From Anoxybacillus ayderensis (GTDB lineage: Bacteria; Bacillota; Bacilli; Bacillales; Anoxybacillaceae), in contig NZ_JXTG01000008.1 of assembly GCF_000833605.1 (NCBI RefSeq), positions 34,851 to 98,850 of the forward strand: DNA of 64,000 nucleotides. Direction: 5' to 3'. The translations under genes were made by a program, and so were the position numbers. How positions within the stretch are numbered: position 1 is the stretch's first letter; every line of letters begins with the position of its first letter. Positions 1-9,900 of the stretch are shown one piece after another. The notes beneath the pieces were generated by a model, which saw only the letters and a program-made list of their open reading frames with translations, was not told where the DNA came from and searched no databases.

Positions 1-115
1 GGCGCGCCTTGTCGCTTCCTCGCAAAAAATTTATGAAGAGTTGGGATGGAAAGCGGAATATTCACTCGAGGAGATTATCGCAAGCGCATGGAAATGGCAT
101 CAGCGGAAAGGGTAA
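1..115 (+). CDS. galE: UDP-glucose 4-epimerase, 3' end (partial)
   Basis: Only the last 37 codons are inside the window (reading frame from base 2, stop TAA at 113-115). The peptide contains [24 protein letters not shown] and ASAWKWH, the C-terminal helix typical of GalE, and aligns without gaps to the end of the complete galE at 4253-5224 ([31 protein letters not shown]). It is therefore a second galE paralogue upstream. A hairpin follows 10 nt after the stop. The rest of the gene lies to the left of the window. Confidence 0.85.
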   Translation, partial: ARLVASSQKIYEELGWKAEYSLEEIIASAWKWHQRKG

Positions 116-124
116 GAAAGACTA

Positions 125-148
125 GTCACCCTTGTTGCAGAGGGTGAC
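125..148 (+). terminator. Hairpin after the upstream galE
   Basis: GTCACCCT pairs with AGGGTGAC around an 8-nt loop. Only a weak T-rich tail (agatttattta) follows, so it is a possible rather than strong intrinsic terminator. Confidence 0.5.
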
Positions 149-684
149 AGATTTATTTATGCGTATAAATAACTGAATATTCTGTATATATTTGGTTGGT
201 GGTGCTGTGCGTGATGGCAAGAGAATTAAGGAGTAGCACATATATCTCATGTATATTTTTATAAAAATGGTATGGAAGGAAAAGGATTGGAGTGGATGAG
301 TGTCGAAATAAAAAAATTGGTGTCAATATCGTAATATGGAGGATGGAAAAATGAATCAGGAGCGATTCGTGGAACAAATGTGGAAATATCTGTTAGGTAA
401 TATGATATGAAAGAAAAATCGTATCTATGATTTAAAAGAAAAGAAGCATTTCCAGTCGTGTCGCTTTCTGACGAGGGAATGTTCGTGTGTCTGATATTGA
501 GAAACAAAGGTGCTTTTCAGTAAAACGGCCATGATGAATGTAATTTAATCGCTCATGAAGATGGCGGGCGTCAAAAAATGATCAACCCTGAATAGTGGTT
601 AAAGTTAGGGCTGTTTTCTCTCTTTCTAGGGATGTGTGTCCGGTTTCTGTCATCATTCAAGAATTTTTCTTACAAAAATGAGTA
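149..684. other. Long intergenic region without a convincing gene
   Basis: AT-rich stretch between galE and the GAF-domain gene. I see no protein with family features on either strand. The only well-placed start is ATG 351 behind a GGAGG (348-410 region), giving a 19-codon peptide beginning MNQERFVEQMWKYL and stopping at 408-410. It could be the stub of a decayed gene or chance. CAACCCT (about 584-590) and AGGGCTG (about 607-613) can form a weak hairpin before a T-rich tract. No repeat core of the kind found at 49-58.8 kb occurs here. Confidence 0.4.
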
Positions 685-701
685 AAGGAAGGGGGAGTAC
701 A

Positions 702-1736
702 ATGAATGATCAAGATCATATACATAATCATGAAGAGTTGAATGGTGACGTTCCACAAACTCAAAAGTACCCATGGTATAAATGGTTGTTATGCTATAGT
801 ACAGCTTTGTTGGTGAGTTTATTTATTTTGCATTTAGTGGTAGCACCGGGCATTTCAGAAATATTAAGTTATCTGACGGAAGGGGAATTTAGTAAAAAGG
901 AGATAATTGGGTATATAGGTGGAACCTTTCTTGTTCTGTACATGGGTAAATATTTTGGTGATTCATGGCGTGCTAATGAGTTACAGGAAATCGGAACAGC
1001 GGTGACTAATTTTCGAAACCCGTTTTATGACCCTAATTTTGAAAAAGGACCTTTCCGGTTGCAGGCGAAGTATAATGAACTTTTGACACAATTTAATGTT
1101 CAGAGAAGTTTATTGCAAAAGGCAATGGAACAAAATAATGAGTACGTTGATCTTTTGCAACGCACAGAGTCAAAGCTAAGAGTCCAACTTCGACATCACG
1201 ATAATGCTAATCGCATCATTGATTCGCTTATTTATTTAACAAAGATAAACCATGATGACATTATTAATAGGATGCTGAAAGATACATTGGAAGAATGTAT
1301 TACTGTGCTTCATCGAGATCTTAGCGACAAATCCATTTCATTGTTTGAGGTCGTGGGAGAAAAATTGAAAATTAGGGAGTACGTTCGAATTGGTGCAGAA
1401 TCAGCTTATAAACGCTCCTTTGCCAAAGGGGAAGGTTTTGCTGGTTATGTATGGAAAAAAAGTGAACCGATTATAAAAAATAATATTGATTATGAAGAGG
1501 ATGAAATGTTTAAGGGGGGTAACAAGCCCAATCATGAGTTTTATTCTATTATGGGCTTACCTTTAGTAGTCGATGAGCAAACATATGGAGTATTATGTTT
1601 ACAGTCGGAAAGTAAAGAGGGGTTTGGTGAGGAAGATTTAAAAGCGGTGCAATTTTATGCTAATATATGTACTTACCTATTGCTGTGTGATAAAATGGGG
1701 ATAATAGGAGTACGAAAGGGGGACGATATACAATGA
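702..1736 (+). CDS. Membrane-anchored GAF-domain sensor protein
   Basis: 344 residues. The start is placed at ATG 702 because AAGGAAGGGGGAG (685-697) sits just upstream; an in-frame ATG at 636 has no such site. After a short acidic and His-rich N-terminus there are two membrane segments (near residues 25-50 and 67-85), a predicted coiled coil (about 125-180, FNVQRSLLQKAMEQNNEY onward) and a C-terminal GAF domain (about 190-335; FAKGEGFAGYVWKKSEP and YGVLCLQSESKEGF are the characteristic core strands). GAF domains bind small ligands or chromophores, but the ligand cannot be read from sequence. There is no kinase, GGDEF or other output domain, so it may signal through a partner. The stop overlaps the start of the 58-residue gene behind it (ATGA), which implies translational coupling and a shared job. 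Confidence 0.75.
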   Translation: MNDQDHIHNHEELNGDVPQTQKYPWYKWLLCYSTALLVSLFILHLVVAPGISEILSYLTEGEFSKKEIIGYIGGTFLVLYMGKYFGDSWRANELQEIGTAVTNFRNPFYDPNFEKGPFRLQAKYNELLTQFNVQRSLLQKAMEQNNEYVDLLQRTESKLRVQLRHHDNANRIIDSLIYLTKINHDDIINRMLKDTLEECITVLHRDLSDKSISLFEVVGEKLKIREYVRIGAESAYKRSFAKGEGFAGYVWKKSEPIIKNNIDYEEDEMFKGGNKPNHEFYSIMGLPLVVDEQTYGVLCLQSESKEGFGEEDLKAVQFYANICTYLLLCDKMGIIGVRKGDDIQ

Positions 1737-1909
1737 TCAATACAACTGGCTGGAAAGAAATTGATAAGCTTTTTGAAAAGGCTCATCAGTTATATGCCGA
1801 AACTGAAAAGCTAAATGTCGAGATCGAAAAGGCGATGCGATTTCGTCCAAAAAAGATGAAGGTAAAAACCCCCTTTGTAGATGTAAGATTAGCAAGGCAT
1901 AAAAAGTAA
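1733..1909 (+). CDS. Small protein coupled to the GAF sensor
   Basis: 58 residues, starting MINTTGWKEIDKLFEKAHQL. ATG 1733 overlaps the preceding TGA (1734-1736), and AAAGGGGG (1715-1722 region) provides a strong ribosome binding site. The first 35 residues look like one amphipathic helix (KLFEKAHQLYAETEKLNVEI). The tail is strongly basic (RFRPKKMKVK, ARHKK). I recognise no family. The overlap with the sensor gene suggests a binding partner or output peptide; this is inference. Confidence 0.6.
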   Translation: MINTTGWKEIDKLFEKAHQLYAETEKLNVEIEKAMRFRPKKMKVKTPFVDVRLARHKK

Positions 1910-1957
1910 ATGTTGTTTGTTACTATCCGAAAAAGGTTGATAAGATAAAAGGGAAGG

Positions 1958-2004
1958 AGAGCTCATCACCGTAAAAACCGAACAGCTCTTCTTTTTTGTT
2001 TTTA
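1958..2004 (+). terminator. Probable terminator of the GAF operon
   Basis: AGAGCT (1958-1963) pairs with AGCTCT (1984-1989) around a 20-nt loop, followed by a T-rich run (1989-2003). The stem is short, so termination may be partial. Confidence 0.5.
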
Positions 2005-2019
2005 TTAGGATTTGTAACG

Positions 2020-2030
2020 GTGCCTGTCAC
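2020..2030 (+). repeat. Isolated copy of the GTGCCTGTCAC repeat core
   Basis: Exact 11-bp match to the core of the repeat family at 49-58.8 kb, followed by GCCCC as in some of those units. The hairpin body is absent. It lies 16 nt after the terminator of the preceding operon, in the same orientation as all other copies. Confidence 0.6.
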
Positions 2031-2084
2031 GCCCCACTCAGCCATTTCGCAACGGTTAAAGGAGCATTTGGAGATACAGAAAAG

Positions 2085-2130
2085 GGGCTGACCGAAAAGA
2101 CCGCTAAAAAGCGGACTTTTGAGTCAGCCC
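2085..2130 (-). terminator. Branched terminator of the pRiA4b-like gene
   Basis: GGGCTGAC (2085-2092) pairs with GTCAGCCC (2123-2130). Inside it CCGCTAAAAAGCGG (2101-2114) forms a second hairpin. On the minus strand it lies just past the stop at 2143 and ends in CCCCTTTTC. On the plus strand AAAAAA follows, so it is strongest for the minus-strand gene. Confidence 0.7.
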
Positions 2131-2142
2131 TAAAAAAGGCAT

Positions 2143-2736
2143 TTATTTGAATTTGATTGTTGCTAGTCTTCTATTTACTTCCTCTATATCAAAATATTCT
2201 GGATCAAAGTCATCTCCGTACCATTCATCATACCACTCGAGAAACTCTTCCCGTTCTTGTTTTCTTGTATCGTCTTGCATCATATCGAGTACATCTTGGT
2301 AACCCCAAACGCCACCGACATCTTCTGGTGGGCATGCTCGTTTTCCTTTAATACAAACAGGATGTGTCAACGGTTCCATTCGTTTTTCAATTTTTTCTAA
2401 TGTAACGATATGCTCCCAATTGTCGCCAAAGTCATACGTATATAAAACTTTGTCCTTTTCATGACTTAAATATGTTTTCATCCGTATTTTTCGAGAATCG
2501 AGCATATCTTTCCGAGGGTGTGAAAAATCGTCTAGAGGGTGTGGCACATCGATGATCGCATCGCCTGTTTCGAATTGATATAAGTGATAGTTTTTCCAAC
2601 CCATTGCTTCTTGAATGATCAGATGAAGTTGATCGAATGTAATATTGCTTGGAACAAGTACACGTCGCCAAATGGGTGGCCGAATGCCACGCAAGGCGAT
2701 TTTTAATTGGTAAACGGTTTGTTTTTTCTGCAACAC
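2143..2736 (-). CDS. Plasmid pRiA4b ORF-3-like family protein
   Basis: 197 residues. Start is GTG 2736 (next codon TTG), 4-5 nt behind AAGGAGGAG. Recognisable family blocks are YQLKIALRGIRPPIWRRV near the N-terminus, FDQLHLIIQEAMGWKNYHLY, YDFGDNWEHIVTLEKI in the middle and ACPPEDVGGVWGY before the C-terminal acidic part. This matches the PRiA4_ORF3 (PF07929) fold. The family is widespread on chromosomes and plasmids, and its biochemical role is not established. It is transcribed alone, with its own terminator, between two plus-strand units. Confidence 0.85.
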   Translation of the reverse strand: MLQKKQTVYQLKIALRGIRPPIWRRVLVPSNITFDQLHLIIQEAMGWKNYHLYQFETGDAIIDVPHPLDDFSHPRKDMLDSRKIRMKTYLSHEKDKVLYTYDFGDNWEHIVTLEKIEKRMEPLTHPVCIKGKRACPPEDVGGVWGYQDVLDMMQDDTRKQEREEFLEWYDEWYGDDFDPEYFDIEEVNRRLATIKFK

Positions 2737-2879
2737 TTTCTCCTCCTTTTCTTTTACTATAATGATAGACGAGTTTCTATGTTTTTATAAGAGAAATCTT
2801 TCATTTTTTTCGATAGCCGTATCGTGCAAAAATGCTCACGTTTGTGTAAACTGAAAAAAAACGTGCACGGAGGTTAGCA

Positions 2880-4190
2880 ATGAACATTGTCGTTGTCGGA
2901 ACAGGATATGTGGGCTTAGTGACAGGTGTGGCGCTTGCGCATATTGGTCATCAGGTGACATGCGTGGATGTCGATGAAGAAAAAGTTGAGCGGATGAAGC
3001 ATGGCATTTCGCCGATTTATGAGCCGGGTATTGAGCCGTTTATGAAAGAAAATATGGAAGCGAATCGGTTGTTTTTTACGACGGACGGTGCGCGTGCATA
3101 TCAGGAAGCGGATGTGATTTATATCGCGGTCGGCACGCCTGAAAATGAAGATGGCTTTGCGGATTTAACATATTTAAAGCAAGCGGTGAAAGACATTGCG
3201 GCGGCGGTAACGAAAGATGTCATCGTTGTGACAAAAAGTACGGTGCCGATCGGGACGAATCACGAAATGAAGCGCATGTTTGCGGAGCTTGCTCCACATG
3301 TACGTATCGAAGTCGTGTCGAACCCGGAATTTTTACGGGAAGGTTCTGCCATTCACGATACGTTTCATGGCGATCGCATCGTGATCGGGGCGGATGATGA
3401 ACGGGCAGCAGCGGTCGTTGCCGATATTCATCGGCCGTTTGGCATTCCGATTTTTCACACTGATATTCGGAGTGCGGAAATGATTAAGTACGCCTCGAAC
3501 GCCTTTTTAGCAACGAAAATTAGCTTTATTAATGAAATTGCGAACATATGTGAAAAAGTTGGCGCGGACATTGAACAAGTGGCGGCTGGCATGGGGATGG
3601 ATGCGCGCATCGGCTCCTCGTTTTTGCGCGCTGGTATCGGTTATGGAGGCTCTTGTTTTCCGAAAGATACGAAAGCATTGGCGAAAATTGCAGCAAATAT
3701 CGATCATCATTTTGAGCTGTTAAAGGCGGTCATTGAAGTGAACAACAAGCAACAACGAAAGCTCATTGAGAAAGCGAAAGAGCGGTTTGGTCGTCTCGCC
3801 GGAAAACGAGTGGCTCTTCTCGGTTTATCGTTTAAGCCCAATACAGACGATATGCGGGAAGCTGCATCGCTTGTCGTTGCGCGCGAGCTGCTTGCGGAAC
3901 AGGCGACCGTCGTTGCATATGACCCGATTGCGATGGGGAAAGCGGCACATGTGTTGCCGAAAGAAGTCATATATGCAGACCGGGTAGAACAGGCGCTCGA
4001 ACGTGCGGATGCGGCAATGATTTTAACGGAATGGGATGAATTTCGCCAGCTGGACTTATCTGTTTACGTTAACAAAATGAAAACGCCTATTATTTTTGAT
4101 GGGCGCAATTGTTATGCGCTTCACGATGTAGCGCGCTACCCAATTGAATATTACTCGATCGGACGAAAACCGATAACGAATATAAAATAA
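2880..4190 (+). CDS. ugd: UDP-glucose 6-dehydrogenase
   Basis: 436 residues. Oxidises UDP-glucose to UDP-glucuronate with two NAD+ in the cytoplasm. The N-terminal Rossmann motif VVGTGYVG (residues 4-11), the TKSTVPIGT segment and the catalytic cysteine at residue 259 in GGSCFPKDTKAL are all present, as is the C-terminal UDP-binding domain (LLGLSFKPNTDDMREA). A GGAGG ribosome binding site precedes ATG 2880. galE follows 62 nt downstream on the same strand, so UDP-glucose, UDP-galactose and UDP-glucuronate supply are probably co-expressed for wall or exopolysaccharide synthesis. In B. subtilis a homologue (tuaD) serves teichuronic acid synthesis, but no tua operon is visible here. Confidence 0.93.
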   Translation: MNIVVVGTGYVGLVTGVALAHIGHQVTCVDVDEEKVERMKHGISPIYEPGIEPFMKENMEANRLFFTTDGARAYQEADVIYIAVGTPENEDGFADLTYLKQAVKDIAAAVTKDVIVVTKSTVPIGTNHEMKRMFAELAPHVRIEVVSNPEFLREGSAIHDTFHGDRIVIGADDERAAAVVADIHRPFGIPIFHTDIRSAEMIKYASNAFLATKISFINEIANICEKVGADIEQVAAGMGMDARIGSSFLRAGIGYGGSCFPKDTKALAKIAANIDHHFELLKAVIEVNNKQQRKLIEKAKERFGRLAGKRVALLGLSFKPNTDDMREAASLVVARELLAEQATVVAYDPIAMGKAAHVLPKEVIYADRVEQALERADAAMILTEWDEFRQLDLSVYVNKMKTPIIFDGRNCYALHDVARYPIEYYSIGRKPITNIK

Positions 4191-4252
4191 CTCCATCTTT
4201 CCTATATATGTGTGATAAAATTGAAGTGCATGACAAGGAAAGGAGATATTGT

Positions 4253-5224
4253 ATGATTTTGGTCGTTGGTGGAGCGGGATATATCGGCAGCCATGTGGTA
4301 AAGAAATTAGTTGAAACGAAGCCGATCGTCGTGATCGATAATTTATCGACAGGGCATCGTCATCTTGTGGACAAACGAGCGGTGTTCGTTCATGGCGATT
4401 TAGGCGATCGGGCGACGCTTGTACGCATATTTGAAAAATATCCGATCGATGCGGTGATGCATTTTGCGGCAAATAGTTTAGTAGGCGAGTCGGTCGTTGA
4501 GCCGATGAAATATTATAAAAACAACGTTGCTGCGACGTTAACGTTGTTAGAAACGATGATGGAATATGGCGTGAAGCGGTTCATTTTTTCATCGACTGCA
4601 GCGGTGTACGGCATTCCAAACGTTGATGTCATTACAGAACAATGTCCAACAAATCCAATTAACCCATACGGTCGTTCGAAATTGATGATTGAACATATGC
4701 TTGCTGATTTTGCGTCAGCGTATGATTTACGTTACGTCGTGTTGCGCTATTTCAACGCGGCAGGTGCGCATGAAAGCGGGGGCATTGGGGAAGACCATCA
4801 TCCGGAAACGCATTTAATTCCGCTTATTTTGCAACATTTGCTCGGATTGCGCGATAAAATTTCGGTGTTCGGTACAGACTACGATACACCAGACGGCACG
4901 TGTATTCGTGATTACATTCACGTGACCGATTTAGCCGAAGCGCACATCATCGCTTTGCATGCGCTTCTTTCGAATGAAAAAAAGACAGCGACATACAATC
5001 TTGGCAACGGGCTCGGTTATTCGGTTAAAGAAGTGATCGATATGTGCGAGCGTGTGACGGGGAAACAGGCGACGATCGAATATACGGAGCGTCGTCCAGG
5101 AGATCCGGCTCGACTCGTCGCTTCGTCTGAAAAAATTGCTCGTGAACTTGGCTGGAAAGCGACGCGCTCGCTTGAAGAGATTATTGCAAGCGCATGGCGT
5201 TGGCACGAGAAACATACATCATAG
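4253..5224 (+). CDS. galE: UDP-glucose 4-epimerase
   Basis: 323 residues. Interconverts UDP-glucose and UDP-galactose using tightly bound NAD+. The start ATG 4253 lies behind AAAGGAGATATTGT; an in-frame ATG at 4208 lacks a site. Visible hallmarks are the NAD motif GGAGYIGSH (residues 6-14), the SSTAAVYG strand with the catalytic serine/threonine region, the YxxxK pair in NPYGRSK and the DGTCIRDYIHVTDLA substrate loop. It lies behind ugd, and a strong terminator follows at once. A galE paralogue ends at base 115, so this genome carries at least two epimerases within about 5 kb. Confidence 0.93.
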   Translation: MILVVGGAGYIGSHVVKKLVETKPIVVIDNLSTGHRHLVDKRAVFVHGDLGDRATLVRIFEKYPIDAVMHFAANSLVGESVVEPMKYYKNNVAATLTLLETMMEYGVKRFIFSSTAAVYGIPNVDVITEQCPTNPINPYGRSKLMIEHMLADFASAYDLRYVVLRYFNAAGAHESGGIGEDHHPETHLIPLILQHLLGLRDKISVFGTDYDTPDGTCIRDYIHVTDLAEAHIIALHALLSNEKKTATYNLGNGLGYSVKEVIDMCERVTGKQATIEYTERRPGDPARLVASSEKIARELGWKATRSLEEIIASAWRWHEKHTS

Positions 5225-5257
5225 AAAAGAGAAGTCGAATATTTTGACTTCTCTTTT
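5225..5257 (+). terminator. Terminator of ugd-galE
   Basis: AAAAGAGAAGTC (5225-5236) pairs perfectly with GACTTCTCTTTT (5246-5257) around a 9-nt loop. The A/T arms give a U-run in the 3' arm, and the stem begins directly at the galE stop. Confidence 0.85.
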
Positions 5258-5350
5258 CCATTTTGTTACCATGTTAATATACATGCTTCATTAACACCCG
5301 AAGACGCTAACACGATCCCCATAAGGCATATAAAATGAAGGAGGGATTGG

Positions 5351-6859
5351 ATGCGGAAAACAACACCTGTTTTTTACATTTCTATCGTCATCGCATTATT
5401 ATTTATTGGTTGGGGAGTGATCCCGGAAAGTGTATTGCCGCAATTTCATTTGGCGAAAGTGAGCGGCGACGTACAAAGTTTTCTAGTGCATAAGTTTGGT
5501 TGGTTTTATTTACTAGCCGCAACGGCTTTTCTCGTCTTCTGTTTCGTTATGATCTTTTCAAAGTATGGAAACATTCGACTAGGTGCGGACGATGAAAAAC
5601 CGGAGTATCGTTATCGAACGTGGTTTGGCATGTTGTTTAGTGCCGGTATGGGAATCGGGTTAGTGTTTTGGGGCGTGGCTGAGCCGATGTATCATTTTTA
5701 CAGCCCACCTGTTGGTGAAGCAGAAACAGCAGAAGCTGCTCGTGTAGCGATGCGATATGCGTTTTTCCATTGGGGATTGCACCCGTGGGCGATTTATGCG
5801 GTTGTCGCGCTAGCGTTAGCTTATTTCCAGTTTCGGAAAAAAGAGCCGGGAGTGATTAGCCGCGTACTGCGTCCCGTGTTGGGTGAGCGTGTAAATGGAT
5901 TAACGGGGATTGCCGTCGATACGTTAGCGGTTTACGCGACCATTTTCGGTGTAGCGACTTCACTTGGATTAGGGGCGATTCAAATTAGTGGGGGATTGTC
6001 TCACCTCTCTCCAAGTATACCAAACAGTTTTGCGACACAGCTCGTCGTTATCATTGTCGTTACGGTATTATTTATGTTGTCAGCCCAAACAGGATTGAAT
6101 AAAGGCATTAAAATATTAAGTGATACGAATGTGATGCTTGCAGTGCTTTTAATGCTTTTCTTGCTGTTTGCAGGACCGACAAACTTCATTATGGATGTAT
6201 TTACCGCAACGGTCGGCTCGTATATTCAAAACTTACCATCTATGAGTTTACGGTTAAGTCCGTTCGAACAAAGTGAATGGCCGAGGGTGTGGACGATTTT
6301 TTACTGGGCATGGTGGATTGCATGGGCACCATTTGTCGGCTCGTTTATTGCCCGCGTTTCGCGCGGACGAACGATTCGAGAGTTTATGATCGGTGTATTG
6401 CTCGTTCCGACGATTTTTAGCGCCCTATGGTTCTCTGTGTTTGGCGGATCTGCCCTGTATTTAGAAATGTTTGAGGGGGCAGACATTATGGAAACGATGA
6501 ATGAGTCAGGCATTGAGATGGCGCTCTTTTCTGTTTTTAAACATTTCCCATTGAGCACGATTTTATCGGGGTTAGCGATTTTACTCATTTGTACGTTTTT
6601 CGTTACATCAGCCGATTCGGCGACATTTGTGCTAGGAATGCAGACGACAAATGGAAGTTTAAATCCATCAAACTCTGTTAAATTGACTTGGGGAATCATT
6701 CAGTCCGCGACCGCCATCATTTTACTTTGGACAGGCGGATTACAGGCGCTTCAAACCGCATCAATTATTGCGGCGTTTCCATTTACGGTTATCATGCTTC
6801 TTATGATTCTTTCTTTGTTGCGGTCGTTTAAACAAGAAACATTTATGAAGAAAAAATAA
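5351..6859 (+). CDS. BCCT-family betaine/choline-type transporter
   Basis: 502 residues, about 12 membrane segments. BCCT proteins import glycine betaine, choline or carnitine with sodium or protons during osmotic stress; B. subtilis OpuD (about 512 residues) is the likely functional counterpart. Family marks are the glycine-rich AGMGIGLVFWGVAEPMYHF segment and the aromatic WAWWIAWAPFVGSFIARVSRG stretch that forms the substrate box and signature. Start ATG 5351 follows AAGGAGGG. The upstream gap holds a small palindrome, CATGT-6 nt-ACATG (5270-5285), which may be an operator. It is a single-gene unit with its own terminator. The exact substrate is not determinable. Confidence 0.85.
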   Translation: MRKTTPVFYISIVIALLFIGWGVIPESVLPQFHLAKVSGDVQSFLVHKFGWFYLLAATAFLVFCFVMIFSKYGNIRLGADDEKPEYRYRTWFGMLFSAGMGIGLVFWGVAEPMYHFYSPPVGEAETAEAARVAMRYAFFHWGLHPWAIYAVVALALAYFQFRKKEPGVISRVLRPVLGERVNGLTGIAVDTLAVYATIFGVATSLGLGAIQISGGLSHLSPSIPNSFATQLVVIIVVTVLFMLSAQTGLNKGIKILSDTNVMLAVLLMLFLLFAGPTNFIMDVFTATVGSYIQNLPSMSLRLSPFEQSEWPRVWTIFYWAWWIAWAPFVGSFIARVSRGRTIREFMIGVLLVPTIFSALWFSVFGGSALYLEMFEGADIMETMNESGIEMALFSVFKHFPLSTILSGLAILLICTFFVTSADSATFVLGMQTTNGSLNPSNSVKLTWGIIQSATAIILLWTGGLQALQTASIIAAFPFTVIMLLMILSLLRSFKQETFMKKK

Positions 6860-6888
6860 TCGGTCATGACTTGACCGATTATTTTTTT
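6856..6888 (+). terminator. Terminator of the BCCT gene
   Basis: AATAATCGGTCA (6856-6867) pairs perfectly with TGACCGATTATT (6872-6883) around a 4-nt loop and runs into T7. The stop codon lies inside the 5' arm. Confidence 0.9.
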
Positions 6889-6897
6889 GCCTAAAGT

Positions 6898-6926
6898 TTG
6901 ACACTCGCTGTTCTGTTTGCTACCCT
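6898..6926 (+). promoter_or_regulatory. Candidate sigma-A promoter of the RND pump
   Basis: TTGACA (6898-6903), 17-nt spacer, TACCCT (6921-6926) preceded by TGc as in an extended -10. The -35 is a full match and the -10 is weak (3 of 6), with the TG extension compensating. It lies 40 nt before the start codon. Confidence 0.5.
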
Positions 6927-6965
6927 AACAGTAGAACAAAAAATAGGACGGTGAACAGACAAGTT

Positions 6966-9900
6966 ATGAACATTAGCCATTTTTCGATTCGGCGCCCGGT
7001 GTTGACGTTCGTATCGATGGTGATCGTCATTCTTTTAGGGGCGGTATCTTTGTTAAATATTCCGATGAAGTTAATTCCTGATATTCAACCCCCTGTCGGT
7101 GTCGTTGTAGCAACGTATCCGGGAGCGGGGCCGACGGAAGTGTTAGAGAAAGTGACGAAGCCGTTAGAAAGCAGCTTAGCGACGTTGCCGGGGCTAAAGA
7201 CGATGACTTCGACGTCGCAAGAAGGCTCGACACTCATCTTATTACAGTTTTCATGGACGACAGTAATTGATGACATCCAAAATGATGTCATGCAGCGTAT
7301 TGATCAAGCGCCTCTTCCTGATGACGTGTCAAAGCCGCGATTTTTAAAGTTTGACCCGTCGCAGTTTCCTGTCATCCAACTGACGTTGACGACGGAAAAG
7401 GAACATGAACAGCTGAAGACGTTGGCGCAACAGTTGAAAGCAGAGCTGGCCAAAACGGAAGGAGTAGCTAGCGTCAACGTATCAGGAACGTTTACGAAAC
7501 ATGTGCGCGTAGTCGTCGATCCAAATAAGCTTCAAACGTACCGACTTTCCCAACAAGACGTTGTGAATTTCATTTCGGCTAACAACGTGTCGTTGCCAGG
7601 GGAAACGGTCGTCATCGACGATCGGCAACTATCGACACGCATTTTAAGCACGGTACAGTCTGTCGATGAATTAAAAAATCTCGTTCTTTTGATCGACCCT
7701 ATGACAAGTAAGCGCGTTCGTTTGCAAGATGTAGCGAGCGTTGAACTCGTTCCAGACGAGCAACAAACGATTACGAGAACGAACGAAAAGCCATCCGTGT
7801 TAATGAGCGTGCTGCAAAAGGCAGATGCGAACACAGCGGAAGTATCTACAGCGTTTCAAAAGCAGTTGGATAAATTGTTGAAAAAAGAACAATTTCAAGA
7901 CGTACATGTCGACATATTGTTTGACCAAGGGGAATTTATTCAGCGAACGATTCGCAACATCGCACAATCGCTCGTTTTAGGTGGCGCTTTTGCGATGGCG
8001 GTGCTGTTTATTTTTTTACGAAACATGAAAAGTCCAATCATTATCGGCATCGCCATTCCGTACTCTGTCATTGTGACGTTTGTTTTAATGTATTTTTCCG
8101 ATTTTACGTTAAATATTATGACGCTTGGCGGATTAGCCCTTGGGATCGGGATGCTTGTTGACAACTCGATTGTCGTTATTGAAAATATTTCCCGCCATTT
8201 AGCGATGGGAAAAGATCCGAAAGAAGCAGCGAAAGATGGGGTAAGCGAAATCGGAACCGCCATTGTCGCATCGACGTTAACGAGTGTAGCTGTGTTTATT
8301 CCGGTATTATTTATTACCGGTTTAATTGGAGATTTATTTACCGAGTTTGCGCTAACGATTGCGTTTAGTTTACTAGCATCGTTATTTGTTGCGCTGACGG
8401 TTGTGCCGATGCTTGCGAGCCGTTGGTTGCGCCCGCGCAGACGGTATCGCGAAGAAGCCCGTTTAACGTCCGCTCCGATGCGTGCGCTTGAGCGAAGTGT
8501 ACGATGGTCGTTGCGTCATCGTTTCGTCGTATTATTGCTCGCGTTCGGCTTGCTCGGTGCGGGGGTGTTTAGTTTAACGACCGTCGGTATGCAGTTTTTG
8601 CCGAATGCTGATGAAGGGTTTTTCTCGATTCGCGTCCAAACAGATGACGGTGCTTCGCTGCAAGCGACAGAGCGCGTTGTGGCGGCGATTGAACATGAAT
8701 TAAAGCGAGTGGATGATATCGATACGTACGTCAGCCTGATCGGTTCGACACAAGAACAGTCGTTTCGTGGAACGGCGCAAAGCAACGTCGCGGAAATATA
8801 CGTGAAAATGAAACCGAAAGATAAGCGTGATCGCTCGGTGTTCGTTGTCGTTGATGAGTTAAAATCTCCTGTGCAACAAGCGGTGAAAAAAGTGAATAAA
8901 ACGGCGGAAGTGTCGTTTAACTTGCAAGCATCGACCGGAAGTGCGCCAAATACGTTAACATTTAGCGTAAAAGATACGGATGAGAAAAGGTTGAAAGAAG
9001 TCGTTAGTCAAATTGAAAAACGATTAAAGACCTTAAAAGAAGTAAAAGAAGTGACAACGGATTTATCAGAAACAGTTGATGAAATGCAAGTGAAGATTGA
9101 CCGTGAAAAAGCGTTGCGAAACGGTTTAACCCCTGCGCAAGTCGCCATCGCTGCCCAACAAATGACGCGCGGAATGACGGCGACACGCATCATTGATGCG
9201 AGCGCGAACGTATACGATGTAAACGTTCAATACGATGATCGTGCGAACCATTCGGTTGAACATATAAAAAAATTGCTTGTGAAAAAACCGGACGGTACGT
9301 TCGTAAAACTTGGGGATATTGCATCCGTTTCGGTCGGCAAAAACCCTGTTCGCATTCAGCGAATCGATGAACAAAGTGCCGTTCAGTTTACTGTGAAATA
9401 TAAAAGTTCGGTGACGCTTGGCGACATATCGGCGCTTGTCGACCGTGAAATCGCAAAGCTCGATCTTCCAGCTGAGACGGACATCGTCTTTAGCGGCGAT
9501 CGGGAGTTGCTTGAGTCGTCGCTTGACGATTTAGCGTTAGCTTTCGGATTGGCGGTTACGTTTGTATATCTCGTCATGGCGGCGCAGTTTGAGTCGTTTA
9601 AACATCCGTTCATCATTATGTTTACGATTCCGTTAATGATCGTCGGAATTGCGGGCGGATTATTGTTGACACAGACGCCAGTAAGCGTCATGGTCATTAT
9701 CGGCGGTATCGTACTTGCCGGTATTGTCGTCAACAATGCGATTGTCCTTGTCGATTATATGAATCAATTGCGTGCACGCGGAGAACGAGACATTATTGTC
9801 ACAGCGGTAAAACTTCGTCTTCGTCCGATTTTAATGACGGCGTTAACGACAATTTTAGGGCTGTTGCCGCTCGCCTTTGGCATCGGTGACGGGGCGGAGC

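Noticed and set aside
351..410. 19-codon ORF with GGAGG site as a gene
   Set aside because: Too short and without context; kept only as a remark in the intergenic entry.
2920..2935. GTGACAGGTGTGGC in ugd as an inverted repeat core
   Set aside because: Only partial match to the reverse core and it encodes conserved VTGVAL residues.
4208..4252. Upstream in-frame start for galE
   Set aside because: No Shine-Dalgarno and 15 residues before the Rossmann strand; ATG 4253 has AAAGGAGA.
9383..9736. Minus-strand ORF of 117 codons within the RND gene
   Set aside because: Low-complexity Thr/Ile/Asn composition and complete overlap with a conserved coding region mark it as a shadow.
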